Assembly (NCBI RefSeq): GCF_002967765.1
Contig: NZ_PUHY01000010.1
Coordinates: 1,116,001 to 1,180,000, forward strand
From: Blastopirellula marina
Lineage (GTDB): Bacteria > Planctomycetota > Planctomycetia > Pirellulales > Pirellulaceae
DNA length: 64,000 nucleotides
Direction: 5' to 3'
Made by a program: the position numbers and the translations under genes. Under the pieces are notes generated by a model. The model made no database searches. It worked only from the letters and a program-made list of their open reading frames with translations, and had not been told where the DNA came from. Below are positions 18,978-28,624 of the stretch, piece by piece; position 1 is the first letter of the stretch; every line of letters begins with the position of its first letter.

Positions 18978-19169
18978 CACGGGTGCCTCACGGTAATGGG
19001 AGATCAGTGAATTCGGTAGGGTGCTATCACTGCTATCGGACTCTCCGTGAACGACCTGCACGAATTTGCGGGCCGCGAAGCCAATCCGACAGAAGAGCTG
19101 CCGGTTAGTCGGGTCGTGACGAATAGCTTGGCTCGTTGCTTGCGCGAATCCTGAAATCGTTCGGTTTTC

Positions 19170-19198
19170 GGATGCCGCATACTGTGATCGCGGCATCC
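19170..19198 (-). terminator. hairpin downstream of alaS
   Basis: Perfect 9-bp inverted repeat GGATGCCGC (19170-19178) and GCGGCATCC (19190-19198) with an 11-base loop, 17 bases past the alaS stop codon. No T-run follows on the minus strand (GAAAACC), so it may protect the 3' end or be a weak terminator. It supports the view that 18978-19214 is not coding. Confidence 0.5.
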
Positions 19199-19214
19199 TA
19201 AACGCCAAGGGCAT

Positions 19215-22031
19215 TTAAGCAAACAAGCTTTTGGCCAGTTCTTCCGCCTTTTCGATGGCGGCTGGGATTTGCGAGGCGTCTTTACCGCCGGCTTGAGCCA
19301 TATCGGGTCGACCACCACCAGAACCACCCACCAAAGCGGCCGGTTCTTTGACCCATTCGCCAGCCTTGAGTCCCTTGTCGGTCAACGACTTGCTGATGCC
19401 AGCCACAATGGTGACCTTACCCTCATCCGCCGCAGCAAATAGCATCACCGCAGACGAATCGGTGCTCTTACGGATCTGGTCGATCAGTTGTCGCATCAGG
19501 TTCGCATTCGCACCAGGAACTTCGGTGACAACAACCTTGACGTCGCCCACCGTAGCTGCCTTGGCCAATAGATCGTCACCGGACAGCGTGCCCGACTTTT
19601 CTCGCTCGGCCAATTGATGCTTCAGCTTCTCGATGTCGGTGAACAACGTTTCCACGCGCTGAGCACCATCGAATAGCGGTACATTCAGCTGGCGAGCAGC
19701 TTCCTTCAGCATCTCTTTGCGATGGAAGTAATCGACATCCGCGCCGCCAGAGCCTTTCTTGACCACAGGAGCTTCTGGAGCTTTGCCACTCCCATTGACC
19801 GCTTTCTTCAGGTCGCGGACGTATCCCACCAAACCCTTCACCGCTTCCGGCACATCAGTGACTTCGCACTTGAGGGCTTTCGCCATGTCGGTTAACGACT
19901 GATCGACCTTTGCGCGATATTCCTTTGCCTTCTCGCCGGTCAACGCGATGATACGACGGACGCCGGCAGAAACGCTTTCTTCGCTTATCACTTCGAAGGC
20001 CTGCACCTGTTTGGTGTTGGTCAGGTGCGTGCCACCGCACAGTTCGCGGCTGAAGTCGCCCATGGTGACCATCCGGACAGGGTCAGGATATTTTTCACCG
20101 AACAGCATCATCGCGCCCAGTTCACGAGCCTTTGCCAGTGGAACGGTCTCCCATTTCACGTCACCACCGCCGGTAATGTTGGCGTTTACGTCCGACTCAA
20201 TTGTCGTCAACTGATCCAAGGCGATCGGCTCCATGTTGGTGAAGTCGAACCGCAGCAGATCGTCTTCCACCTTGGAACCTTGTTGTTGGGCGTGAGAACC
20301 AAGCGTCTTCTGCAGGGCATGATGCAGAATGTGCGTCGCGGAGTGCGCCCGTTTGATGGCTGCCCGACGCGAAGCCTCGACTTCCGCCGTTGCCGTGGCA
20401 TCCGTTGTGATCGTTCCCTTGGCCAAGTAGCCGATATGCAGGAACAAGTCGCTGTCTTTCTGGGTATCGGTGACGATGAACTCAAAGTCGTCGGACATAA
20501 TCTTGCCGACGTCGCCGATCTGCCCACCAGACTCGCCGTAGAATGGAGTCTGATCAAGCACGACAATCAGTTCTTGATCCTTGCCGGTCAGACTACAATC
20601 GTTGACTAGGCTGTCCTCGGTGTCCCCTTGGCCGCGGACAACGATCCCCTTGATGGTCACGTCTGTCGTTTCCGAGTCGTAGCCTACAAACTTGGTCGAG
20701 CGAACCGAATTCTTGAGCGACTCGATCGGACCAGTGCCGAACAACTCGACCTGAGCCCCCCCAGAGCGTTCGCCGAATTCCTCCATCGCCTTTTTGTAAC
20801 CTGCCCAATCGAACGTGAAGCCATGCTCGATCGCGACTTGCTCAAACAGTTCTGGCGGGAAGCCATAGGTTTGATATAGTTCCGCCGCTTCGTCGCCGCT
20901 GACGACGGTGCGGTTGGACGAACGCATGCCCGAGAAGATCTTCTCGCTGCGGGCAATACCGTCGTCGAGCGAGTGGAGGAAGTTCTCTTCCTCACTCTTG
21001 ATCACGCTCTTTACGCGGGTAACCGAGTCTTGTAGATCAGGATACGGCGTCTTCATCATCTCGACGATTTTGTCGACCAACTGGTACGCGAATGCATGAT
21101 GCATGCCCATTTGGTGACCATCAAGCACCGCCCGACGAAGCAAACGACGGATGACATACTTTTCTTTGTTCGCACCGGGGTAAACGTTCTCGTGGACGGC
21201 CATCGTGCAGGCGCGGATGTGGTCGGTGATGCGACGAAGGCGACGCCCGTTATCCGTATCGGGATCGTACTTCACACTGCAAATCTCGCCGGCCGCTTCG
21301 ACGATCGGACGCAAGATATCAATGTGATAATTCGTGCTGACACCTTGAAGGGTGGCCGCTGTCCGCTCCAGCCCCATCCCCGTGTCGATGTTCTTACTCG
21401 GCAGCGGCTCCAGGTTTTCAGGCGGCTCGCCGACTCGGTTGAACTGGGTGAACACCAAGTTCCAAATCTCGACCTTCTTGCCATCGGCAGGCGTGAAATA
21501 GATTTCGCTACACGGACCACAGACTCCGTCTGGACCTTGGCTTGGCGCGCTCGCTGGCCAGAAGTTTTCATCTTCGTCCAAACGTTCGATCCGGTTGAAC
21601 GGTAGGCCGATCTTGTCGTGCCAGATGTTGGCCGCTTCGTCGTCGTCTTTGTAGACCGTGACGCTCAGTTGATCAGGGTTCATCCCGAGCCACTTCTTGT
21701 CGGTCAAAAACTCCCACGCCCAGTGGATTGCATCTTCCTTGAAGTAATCACCGAAGCTGAAGTTACCCAGCATCTCGAAGAAGGTGTGGTGATACGCAGT
21801 TCGGCCGACGTTGTCGATGTCACCAGTGCGCAAGCACTTCTGGCAAGTCGTTGCGCGGGTGAAGTCTAATTTCACGCGCCCCAAAAAGTGATCCTTGAAC
21901 TGGTTCATCCCGGCCGGAGTAAAGAGCACGGAGGGATCCCATGTGGGAACCAGAACATCGCTCGGACGACGTGTGTGTCCTTTGGTCTCGAAAAAGCTGA
22001 GGTACTTCTCGCGGAGTTCGTCGGTTTTCAT
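19215..22031 (-). CDS. alaS: alanyl-tRNA synthetase
   Basis: Class II aminoacyl-tRNA synthetase that charges tRNA-Ala and edits mischarged Ser/Gly. The 938 residues cover the catalytic core (opening motif with FFETKGHTRRPS, motif-2 region FEMLGNFSFGDYFK), the tRNA-recognition region (TDHIRACTMAVHENVYPG), the editing domain with the zinc-binding HSATHILHHAL at about 562 and CGGTHL at about 664, and a C-terminal Gly-rich DHHA1 domain (AALVGGSGGGRPDMAQAGG). Normal length for the family, slightly long because of a linker around 720-745. No ribosome binding site is obvious before the ATG. A possible promoter is listed separately. It lies downstream of recA but a terminator separates them. Confidence 0.97.
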   Translation of the reverse strand: MKTDELREKYLSFFETKGHTRRPSDVLVPTWDPSVLFTPAGMNQFKDHFLGRVKLDFTRATTCQKCLRTGDIDNVGRTAYHHTFFEMLGNFSFGDYFKEDAIHWAWEFLTDKKWLGMNPDQLSVTVYKDDDEAANIWHDKIGLPFNRIERLDEDENFWPASAPSQGPDGVCGPCSEIYFTPADGKKVEIWNLVFTQFNRVGEPPENLEPLPSKNIDTGMGLERTAATLQGVSTNYHIDILRPIVEAAGEICSVKYDPDTDNGRRLRRITDHIRACTMAVHENVYPGANKEKYVIRRLLRRAVLDGHQMGMHHAFAYQLVDKIVEMMKTPYPDLQDSVTRVKSVIKSEEENFLHSLDDGIARSEKIFSGMRSSNRTVVSGDEAAELYQTYGFPPELFEQVAIEHGFTFDWAGYKKAMEEFGERSGGAQVELFGTGPIESLKNSVRSTKFVGYDSETTDVTIKGIVVRGQGDTEDSLVNDCSLTGKDQELIVVLDQTPFYGESGGQIGDVGKIMSDDFEFIVTDTQKDSDLFLHIGYLAKGTITTDATATAEVEASRRAAIKRAHSATHILHHALQKTLGSHAQQQGSKVEDDLLRFDFTNMEPIALDQLTTIESDVNANITGGGDVKWETVPLAKARELGAMMLFGEKYPDPVRMVTMGDFSRELCGGTHLTNTKQVQAFEVISEESVSAGVRRIIALTGEKAKEYRAKVDQSLTDMAKALKCEVTDVPEAVKGLVGYVRDLKKAVNGSGKAPEAPVVKKGSGGADVDYFHRKEMLKEAARQLNVPLFDGAQRVETLFTDIEKLKHQLAEREKSGTLSGDDLLAKAATVGDVKVVVTEVPGANANLMRQLIDQIRKSTDSSAVMLFAAADEGKVTIVAGISKSLTDKGLKAGEWVKEPAALVGGSGGGRPDMAQAGGKDASQIPAAIEKAEELAKSLFA

Positions 22032-22140
22032 CAGGAAATTGTTTTCGTAGCCAGTTTTCGATATTCAGCCAAACGGAACCGCTCGACCGGAGGGCAGAGG
22101 TGCCTGTTCTCCCCCTCAAGCTTTGGGACACAAACCCTTA

Positions 22141-22168
22141 ATGATAAGTTCTTTGCCAATCTGGGCAA
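22141..22168 (-). promoter_or_regulatory. candidate alaS promoter
   Basis: On the minus strand TTGCCC (plus 22163-22168) and TATCAT (plus 22141-22146) are 16 bases apart, about 110 bases before the alaS ATG. A 7-bp inverted repeat CTTTGCC/GGCAAAG overlaps the -35 side. Assignment is by resemblance only. Confidence 0.35.
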
Positions 22169-22220
22169 AGGTGACTGGTCAGCCCGGTTTCACCTCGACG
22201 CTTACCTTGAGAAACGGGGT

Positions 22221-22267
22221 AAGAACAAAACAAGGCCGGCCATCTCCGGTAAGTGAGATAGCCGACC
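22221..22267 (-). terminator. intrinsic terminator downstream of recA
   Basis: On the minus strand a 13-bp stem forms between the complement of 22255-22267 and that of 22234-22246, with two G-U wobbles and no mismatch. It is followed by TTGTTTTGTTC (complement of 22223-22233). On the plus strand the same arms have two A-C mismatches, so the element is built for the minus strand, that is for recA. It is the second hairpin after the recA stop. Confidence 0.8.
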
Positions 22268-22286
22268 TCGGAACCCTGTTTTGATT

Positions 22287-22318
22287 GGTTCCGGCTTATA
22301 GTCCAATTAGCCGGAACC
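22287..22318 (-). repeat. first hairpin after recA (inverted repeat)
   Basis: Perfect 10-bp inverted repeat GGTTCCGGCT (22287-22296) and AGCCGGAACC (22309-22318) with a 12-base loop, 28 bases past the recA stop. No T-run follows. It precedes the T-rich terminator hairpin and may stabilise the recA mRNA end. With the candidate alaS promoter, these elements account for most of the 315-base gap between recA and alaS. Confidence 0.6.
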
Positions 22319-22346
22319 AGATGTCATCAAACGCCTTGCGATCGGA

Positions 22347-23492
22347 TTAAAACTCTTCCGATTCGGGCATTTCTTCGTCGGCGTCATCTTCTGGGGCAAT
22401 TGGTGCCACGATTGGTGCGACCGCTGCCATGACTTTTTGTTTGATTTCCTCGGTAATTTCCGGATTCTCAACCAGGAACATCCGAGCCTTCTCTTTACCT
22501 TGCCCCAACTGCATATCACCGTAACGGAACCAGGCCCCGCTACGAGCAACGATCTTGTAGTTCAGGCCCAGATCAAGCACGTCCCCTTCGTAACTGATGC
22601 CATCTTTATGCATCATGTCAAACTCAGCCACTCGGAACGGTGGAGCAACCTTGTTTTTGACAATCTTGGTCCGCACGCGTTGACCAACCACGTCTTCTCC
22701 GTCCTTCAGCTGCCCAATACGACGAACATCGACGCGGCACGAGCAGTAGAACTTCAAGGCGCGGCCGCCCGGCGTGGTCTCGGGGCTACCGAACATCACA
22801 CCAACCTTTTCACGGATCTGATTGATGAAGATCACGCAGGTCTTCGACTTCGAGATCGCACCGGTCAGTTTTCGCATCGATTGACTCATCAGGCGAGCCT
22901 GCAAACCGACATGCGAATCACCGATTTCGCCATTGAGTTCCGCCTTAGGAACCAAGGCCGCCACCGAGTCGACCACGATCACATCGACCGCGTTGGACTT
23001 GACCAGCATTTCGGTAATCTGCATCGCTTCTTCACCACTCGACGGCTGGCTGACCAGCAACGTTTCCAGCTGAACTCCGAGCTTCTTAGCCCAGCTAGGG
23101 TCGAGTGCGTGCTCGGCGTCAACAAAAGCGGCAATACCGCCCGACTTCTGAGCCTCTGCCACGCAGTGCAGGGCCAGCGTCGTCTTACCGCTTGATTCTG
23201 GACCGAACATTTCGATGATACGACCGCGAGGGATACCTTTCCCCCCCAAGGCCAGATCGAGGGACAGAGAACCTGTCGAGATCCCCTCGATCACTTTGTA
23301 ATCGTTGCCCAGGGGCATGATCGCCCCTTCTCCAAACGACTTTTCGATCTGCGAAAGGGTCGTTTTGAGGTTTGTATTCCCGGCAAACACGTCCTTCTTG
23401 GCATCCGCTGGTTTCGCGGACGATGCCTTGCTGGACGATTTTGCTTTCTTGGCTGCCATCTTACCGTTGCTCTTGGTTGCGACCGTGACCAT
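22347..23492 (-). CDS. recA: recombinase RecA
   Basis: DNA-dependent ATPase that forms filaments on single-stranded DNA, promotes strand exchange and triggers LexA cleavage. From the ATG at 23492 it has 381 residues. Walker A is GPESSGKT at 97-104; the [16 protein letters not shown] and loop-2 [13 protein letters not shown] blocks are intact, and the QIRE motif is present. The frame is open for 51 more codons upstream, but AAGGAG lies 9 bases before the 23492 ATG and the extra N-terminus overlaps the promoter-like region, so the short form is chosen. The N-terminus carries a Lys/Ala/Ser-rich extension (about 10-32) ahead of the RecA core, and the tail is acidic ([14 protein letters not shown]), as in most bacteria. 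No intein. Confidence 0.97.
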   Translation of the reverse strand: MVTVATKSNGKMAAKKAKSSSKASSAKPADAKKDVFAGNTNLKTTLSQIEKSFGEGAIMPLGNDYKVIEGISTGSLSLDLALGGKGIPRGRIIEMFGPESSGKTTLALHCVAEAQKSGGIAAFVDAEHALDPSWAKKLGVQLETLLVSQPSSGEEAMQITEMLVKSNAVDVIVVDSVAALVPKAELNGEIGDSHVGLQARLMSQSMRKLTGAISKSKTCVIFINQIREKVGVMFGSPETTPGGRALKFYCSCRVDVRRIGQLKDGEDVVGQRVRTKIVKNKVAPPFRVAEFDMMHKDGISYEGDVLDLGLNYKIVARSGAWFRYGDMQLGQGKEKARMFLVENPEITEEIKQKVMAAVAPIVAPIAPEDDADEEMPESEEF

Positions 23493-23553
23493 TTTGTTGG
23501 GCTCCTTTATGCGGAATGACCGAAGGCACTGCAAGCGGCCCTGCGGATCAAAG

Positions 23554-23594
23554 TGCACAGATGAACAGTGTACAAATTTGCATCGGCAATGCAA
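23554..23594 (-). promoter_or_regulatory. candidate recA promoter with overlapping operator-like hexamers
   Basis: On the minus strand TTGCAT (plus 23589-23594) and TACACT (plus 23567-23572) are 16 bases apart, about 75 bases before the recA ATG. Across and just after the -10 there are three similar hexamers in the same orientation, TGTACA (starting at 23574), TGTTCA (23567) and TGTGCA (23559), spaced 7 and 8 bases. Placement over the -10 of recA suggests a LexA-type SOS operator; no lexA gene is in the window, and the planctomycete SOS motif cannot be checked here. Confidence 0.42.
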
Positions 23595-23761
23595 TCTTGT
23601 TTCTGATTTGTTTCTAGAAAAAATGATCGGCGAAGCGCGGGACACGTTAGGTCAGCGGCCTGGAAAAGAATTTCCGGAGCGTTTTCGCTATGACATAAAC
23701 CACTGCTACATAAACAGTTGCAGCGGCCATATTTTTCATTCGCCACGACGAGGCGACGAGA

Positions 23762-24334
23762 CTAACCGAGCCGTCCACGGCCAATCAGCGTGTATTTGGG
23801 GCCCGTGCGGTCGAGCTTGCTGGCGTAAATTCCGATCTCTTTGACGCTACATTCCCCCATTGGCAATTCCTCATTCTCTTCCAGCAGCGATCGGAGATCC
23901 GCCACCTTCGGGGTAAAACGTTTCAAACGACCGAGCGTCAAATGGGGGTGATACTTCTTCCGAGAGTCCGGAGGAAAGCCAATTGCGGCTAGACTTTCGG
24001 TCAGATCTTCCTGCAAGGCAATCAATTGCTCGGCTCCCTGCCCGGCCCCAATCCACAACGTGCGCGGATTTTCGGTATCAGGAAAGGCACCCGCCCCGGT
24101 CATTTCCAAATCGAAGGCCGTATGACGGGCAGCGACTTCGAGCGTCTCTTTCGAGATGTCGACCAGGTATTGGCTGGTAATATCGCCCAGGAAATTGGTT
24201 GTGATGTGTAGGTTTTCCGATTCCACCCACTTCACATCCGCACCTGCGGCCGAGAGCTTTTTGATCAGCTTCTCGGCCCGGCGTCGAACGTCCGTCGAGA
24301 TCCGGACAGCCAGAAAACATCGAGTCGCTTCCAT
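23762..24334 (-). CDS. thpR: RNA 2',3'-cyclic phosphodiesterase (LigT family)
   Basis: 2H phosphoesterase that opens 2',3'-cyclic phosphate RNA ends to give 2'-phosphates. The two catalytic H-x-T motifs are seen: HIT at 43-45 (ENLHITTNFLG) and HLT at 131-133 (KYHPHLTLGR). The 190-residue length, the opening RCFLAVRI strand and the GRGRLG end fit the family. It sits between recA (on the same strand, upstream stop 23762 facing the recA promoter region) and a PfkB kinase gene whose stop is 29 bases upstream of this ATG, so it may be co-transcribed with that kinase. In bacteria the in vivo role is not well known. Confidence 0.88.
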   Translation of the reverse strand: MEATRCFLAVRISTDVRRRAEKLIKKLSAAGADVKWVESENLHITTNFLGDITSQYLVDISKETLEVAARHTAFDLEMTGAGAFPDTENPRTLWIGAGQGAEQLIALQEDLTESLAAIGFPPDSRKKYHPHLTLGRLKRFTPKVADLRSLLEENEELPMGECSVKEIGIYASKLDRTGPKYTLIGRGRLG

Positions 24335-24363
24335 GGTGAAGGACTCTCCCTTGCAAGAGTTGC

Positions 24364-25269
24364 TTAGAACGACAACATCTGACGGTACTGACCGAGACGT
24401 TGGTCGATTTCTTCGCGAGTGATGCCCTTCATGCGGTCGAGGCTGAAGTCTTCCACGATGTAGCTCGCCACGACGGTTCCATACGCCATCGCTTCTTTCA
24501 GCGTCTTTGGCTCGAAATTGTTTTGCTGGGCCAAGTAGCCCATCATGCCGCCTGCGAAGCTATCGCCGGCGCCGGTCGGATCGACAACGTCTGGCGTTGG
24601 GAAGGCTGGCATGACGTACGATTCTCCCTTGGAGAAGAACATCGCGCCATGTTCACCCTTCTTCAGCACAACAAACTTAGGCCCAAATTCCAGGACCTTT
24701 TGGCCAGCGCGGACCAGATTTTCTTCTTCGGTCAGTAGTTTGGCTTCGCTATCGTTGAGCACCAGACCGTCGATGCGCTGCATCAATTTCTTCAGCTCAT
24801 CTCGTTCAATCTCGATCCACAAGTCCATCGTGTCGGCAACCACCAACTGCGGACCCGTCATCTGCTCAAGGACCTTCAACTGAGTCGAGGGGGAACCGTT
24901 GGCCAGGAAGACGAACGGGCAACGTTTTGCTTCGTCAGACAAGTCTGGGCTGAAGTTTTCCAGCACGTTGAGATGAACTTCCAGCGTGTCGCGGTCGTTC
25001 ATGTTCGAGTGGTACTTGCCGGTCCAACGGAAGGTCTTGCCGCCCTCTTGGATTTCGATCCCCGAGGTATCGATGCCACGATCAGTCAACAGCTTGGTGT
25101 GCTCTTCTTGCCAGTCATCGCCGACAACGCCCACCACCTGCACACCGCTGCTGAAGAAGCTGGCCGCATACGAGAAGTGCGTGGCGGAACCACCCAGGAT
25201 GTTTTCTCGGACCTCAGTAGGGGTATGAATCGAATCGATGGCGATGGAACCGACGACCAGAAGTGACAT
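24364..25269 (-). CDS. PfkB-family sugar or nucleoside kinase
   Basis: A 301-residue ribokinase-like phosphotransferase. The N-terminal GSIAIDSIHTP and GGSATHFSYAAS segments match the first PfkB signature region (substrate binding, di-glycine hinge). The second signature is DPTGAGDSFAGG, with Asp230, the GAGD anion hole at 233-236 and Asp236 as catalytic base. The NxxE-like motif that binds Mg appears as LNDSEAKLL (Asn172-x2-Glu175). Substrate is undetermined; family members act on ribose, fructose, adenosine and others. It heads a probable two-gene unit with thpR. No sugar transporter or regulator is adjacent. Confidence 0.88.
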   Translation of the reverse strand: MSLLVVGSIAIDSIHTPTEVRENILGGSATHFSYAASFFSSGVQVVGVVGDDWQEEHTKLLTDRGIDTSGIEIQEGGKTFRWTGKYHSNMNDRDTLEVHLNVLENFSPDLSDEAKRCPFVFLANGSPSTQLKVLEQMTGPQLVVADTMDLWIEIERDELKKLMQRIDGLVLNDSEAKLLTEEENLVRAGQKVLEFGPKFVVLKKGEHGAMFFSKGESYVMPAFPTPDVVDPTGAGDSFAGGMMGYLAQQNNFEPKTLKEAMAYGTVVASYIVEDFSLDRMKGITREEIDQRLGQYRQMLSF

Positions 25270-25511
25270 GGGGAGGTCTCTCGTTTTAATCTAAGCGATG
25301 AAAATTCGTGGCCCGAGCGGAACGAAGTCCCGTCCGAGAATTGGGCAGATGGCCCTACTCAGGCCATAATGTGACTTACAAGAGGCCCATTATCTGGGAA
25401 ATGGCGAGGACTGCAACGTGACGCATGAAACCAAATGCCTTAGGTTGTCATTTTCTTGCGGCGGCCGCCTGACGCCGTTTTCCTTCGTATTGCCGTTAAA
25501 GGTTCGACAAA

Positions 25512-28475
25512 TTGGCTTTTCGCACACTCCTTTTCGCCGTTTTGCTTCTCACGAGCAGCCTGAATTCCCAGGGGCGCGCAGACGAGTCCAAGCGGTTTGT
25601 GGCGATGCTGGAAGACGACCGCGTGATCGAAGAGTCGATTCTCCGCAACTGGTATTCGGGAAACGCCATGCCGCAGCTTGCCGGGCACAGCCTTTTAGGT
25701 GGTGGCAATCCAATGCGGTGGATGATCGATCGCACGCTCGCTCCTGCTGAGATCCCCAGCAGCTACATCGAGTTCTATTCCGGCGACCGCTTGCCAGGAC
25801 GAACGATCGCCCATCACGATGCGGCCGTCGAATACCAGGCCGACATGCCCGAGTACTTCGAGGTTGCTCCGAGCTTTCCCTTCAACCGCTCTGATTCCTC
25901 TTATCGCCAGGTGATTCGGGTACGGCGCGATTTCGTGCGGAAGATCGTCTGGCAGCAAGTACCGGCCCTGACCGACCGCCATGTCCCATCAACACTTTTT
26001 CTGACCAACGGCCGCGAGATTCAATTTCGAGCAATTCGATTCGATTCCGCGGGCGTCAACTTACTTGCCGGTCGAGAACGGATGTCGTTCGGCTTTCAAG
26101 AGCTTGCCGAACTGCATTTCGATCGTGAATCGTATTGGGACACGCATCTGAAAGAACTGGCGATCCTTTTCCCTGGCGGTACGGTCGAGTCTTCTGATCG
26201 GCAGCGACTCGTTCAGTGGGAAACGGCCGACGGCTTGGTGGCAACAACTAGTGTGCAGCGCATCGATGCCGAATCGCATGGCGACAACAATAATTCCGAT
26301 CGCTGGTCACACGGCATTCAACCGGCATGGTCGTTGGATACCATCTGGGTCGCTTGCCGTTCCACATGGATGTGGCGTAGCTGGCATTTCGACACCGTTC
26401 CTTTGTTCCGCTTGCCGCTTACCGAGTCACGTGAAGGCGCCATGTTCTCGCGAGGTGGTTTTGCCGCACGTATCAATCGAGGTGTGTTGGGCGGAACGGC
26501 TGGCTCCGGCCAGCGTCCAGTGGGCTGGAGTTTGGGCGTTATGGCACCCAGCCGGCTTAGCTTTCCTCTGCCAGAATGGGCAGTTGGTTTCCAGACCAGC
26601 GTCGCAATCGATCAAGCCGCGCACGATCGCGGATGTATTCAGGGGGAGGTGCTATTTTCGTGGGAGGGTAAACCGAAATTTGCAAGTGAGACGCTGGTCG
26701 GTTCTTCGCAAGTCGCCAGCAGCGGAAACCTGCGGATCGATGACGTTCCCCAAAATGCGGAACTCATCCTTGCCGCCGATCCGGTCTACGAAGGGCGACC
26801 AGAAGGCGCCGACCCTTTCGACATTCGTGACATGACCAATTGGCTTGAGCCAAGCCTACTTCTCGATCAACAAACCTTGCGCGAGAAAATCCGAGCACGC
26901 ACGACCGGAACAATTCTCGCCTGGCACGATTGGAAGCTGGAAAATGATTTAAGTCAGCTCCGGTTTGCCAACACGCTTCGTCGCGTTCAATACCCTTACG
27001 AGTCGCCCTCGTGGCGAACGACCGTCGCAGCGGTCGACGAACCGCTTCGCTTGACGATCAAGAAGAAGATCGCCCCAGAGACGAAGTACTTAGAAATCGT
27101 TACGGCGAAGTTTGAAGGGCCCGACCAACCCGAGATCAGCGTACGGATCAACGGTATACCTGTGATGACGGCTCCCTTGCAGAACACCAATTCCAACGAT
27201 CACGTTCACTCGCCGCCTCCTTACCTCATCAACGTCACGCCGTTTGCTGGCTCAGAGGCAACCATCGAGGTCTCACAATCGGTGGCTCAAGGAGACCTTT
27301 CGATCGATTGGCGGGGGCTGCACTTTCGTGAGCAACCCTCATTTCTGTTGCCCGTTCTCGAAACGCCTACTCAGAATGATGTTAATAAGATGACAACGCT
27401 GGCAGGGGAACCTGGCAACGTTATTCTTCGTGACGACATCCGTCAGCTGAGTCGTCCACTGATTGAAACGCCCGATGGCGAATGGATTCAAATCGCCAAC
27501 TTCGATTCACCCATCGAAATTCGTGAACGTCCTGAACCAGGCCAATTTCGCCAGCTGCGGTTTGCGGTTTCGAAAACGGGGAAAGGGCACGCTTTGATTC
27601 GCTTCCTACACGAAAACGAGGAAGACTCGCCGGCGATCTACGCAATCGGTACGCGGAACGCTGGTCAGGGTATCATCGAACTGAATCCCAGATCATTCGA
27701 TAACAAAAAAGAAATCGACGAGAACTGGCAAGTCATCACGCCCGATTTGTATTCGAATTTTCGCGAACTTGACATCACCGGGATCGCCGTGAAATCGGTT
27801 GGCGAGTCGAGTTGTTTGTGGGACCAAATCTACTTCGCAGGTACGGCGTGGTACCTAGATCGCAATCTGTCGGTTAATCCAACGAACTCTAACTGGGACA
27901 ACTGGCAGAAGCGATCGGAAGAACTTCTGCCCGGCCTCACCAAAGCGACACTTCAAGTTCATCGCCCTGGTAAGCCCGTTCGGCCTGCGGTGATGGTCGA
28001 TCAAGGGAGCGGGATCCTGGCGATGTTGGGGGACGACGATTGGAAACCAGGAACCGAAATGGAAGTCACACGCCACGATGGAAAGACGTTTACCGCCAAA
28101 CAATTGGGTAAAGACGAATCTTCACAGTTTGGCCTGCTGCAGATTGTTTCGATCGAACAGGATGGCGGCTGGCAACAATACAACTTATCAAGTCGCACGG
28201 AATTCGACTGGCAATACTCGCACCTGATTTTTCAGCCTGGGGAAGAACCAGGTCAGCTCGCATGGGATATTTGCCGACCACTTACCTACGACAAACGAGT
28301 CGTGATCGTGACCAAGCCTCATACGTTCACATGTGAGGTCGGAGCGATCGCGGTGGATCGCGATCATCAATTCAGCGGATTTGTGACCGAAGTCGCCCCC
28401 AACGGACAACCCGTCATTTCGATTGCCCGCCCCCTAGTTGAAAAGTGGCACGATCTGAAAAATCAGCAAAACTAG
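25512..28475 (+). CDS. large secreted protein with NPCBM-like domain
   Basis: A 987-residue protein with a clear signal peptide (AFRTLLFAVLLLTSSLNSQG). The start is TTG at 25512, with AAAGG nine bases upstream. Residues about 350-455 resemble an NPCBM/NEW2 carbohydrate-binding module: GVMAPSRLSFPLPEW, then FQTSVAIDQAAHDRGCIQGEVLF, and a closing DMTNWLEPSLLL. The first 250 residues include the phrase REIQFRAIRFDSAGVNLL, a pattern in planctomycete proteins that evaluate a small beta module before NPCBM. The C-terminal 500 residues are beta-rich with no recognised catalytic motif. Probably periplasmic or surface-bound and involved in glycan recognition. It is followed, 150 bases on, by a DUF1559 pseudopilin. 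Confidence 0.72.
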   Translation: MAFRTLLFAVLLLTSSLNSQGRADESKRFVAMLEDDRVIEESILRNWYSGNAMPQLAGHSLLGGGNPMRWMIDRTLAPAEIPSSYIEFYSGDRLPGRTIAHHDAAVEYQADMPEYFEVAPSFPFNRSDSSYRQVIRVRRDFVRKIVWQQVPALTDRHVPSTLFLTNGREIQFRAIRFDSAGVNLLAGRERMSFGFQELAELHFDRESYWDTHLKELAILFPGGTVESSDRQRLVQWETADGLVATTSVQRIDAESHGDNNNSDRWSHGIQPAWSLDTIWVACRSTWMWRSWHFDTVPLFRLPLTESREGAMFSRGGFAARINRGVLGGTAGSGQRPVGWSLGVMAPSRLSFPLPEWAVGFQTSVAIDQAAHDRGCIQGEVLFSWEGKPKFASETLVGSSQVASSGNLRIDDVPQNAELILAADPVYEGRPEGADPFDIRDMTNWLEPSLLLDQQTLREKIRARTTGTILAWHDWKLENDLSQLRFANTLRRVQYPYESPSWRTTVAAVDEPLRLTIKKKIAPETKYLEIVTAKFEGPDQPEISVRINGIPVMTAPLQNTNSNDHVHSPPPYLINVTPFAGSEATIEVSQSVAQGDLSIDWRGLHFREQPSFLLPVLETPTQNDVNKMTTLAGEPGNVILRDDIRQLSRPLIETPDGEWIQIANFDSPIEIRERPEPGQFRQLRFAVSKTGKGHALIRFLHENEEDSPAIYAIGTRNAGQGIIELNPRSFDNKKEIDENWQVITPDLYSNFRELDITGIAVKSVGESSCLWDQIYFAGTAWYLDRNLSVNPTNSNWDNWQKRSEELLPGLTKATLQVHRPGKPVRPAVMVDQGSGILAMLGDDDWKPGTEMEVTRHDGKTFTAKQLGKDESSQFGLLQIVSIEQDGGWQQYNLSSRTEFDWQYSHLIFQPGEEPGQLAWDICRPLTYDKRVVIVTKPHTFTCEVGAIAVDRDHQFSGFVTEVAPNGQPVISIARPLVEKWHDLKNQQN

Positions 28476-28624
28476 AAAAAAGGGACGTTTCTTGCTCGAT
28501 TTGGCGACTGGTCAGGAATAAAAGGAACCTATCGAGGGGTCATGGCGGCAATTAACCTAAAGAGTGGGGACGTCTGACGTTCTCACTCTCTGTCCATCTT
28601 GCTTTTCAGTCGTTAAGTCTTGCC

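Noticed and set aside
18978-19214. Upstream extension of the BON protein starting at the alaS stop codon
   Set aside because: The translation looks random and the stretch includes a perfect hairpin downstream of alaS; kept as non-coding.
19004-19327. Minus-strand frame spanning the alaS 3' end
   Set aside because: Out of frame with alaS and overlapping it; composition is that of a shadow.
22437-23195. A 252-codon plus-strand frame opposite recA
   Set aside because: Lies entirely inside recA on the other strand and reads as His/Arg-rich shadow sequence.
23493-23645. 51-residue N-terminal extension of RecA
   Set aside because: The ATG at 23492 has a good ribosome binding site, and the extension covers the promoter-like elements.
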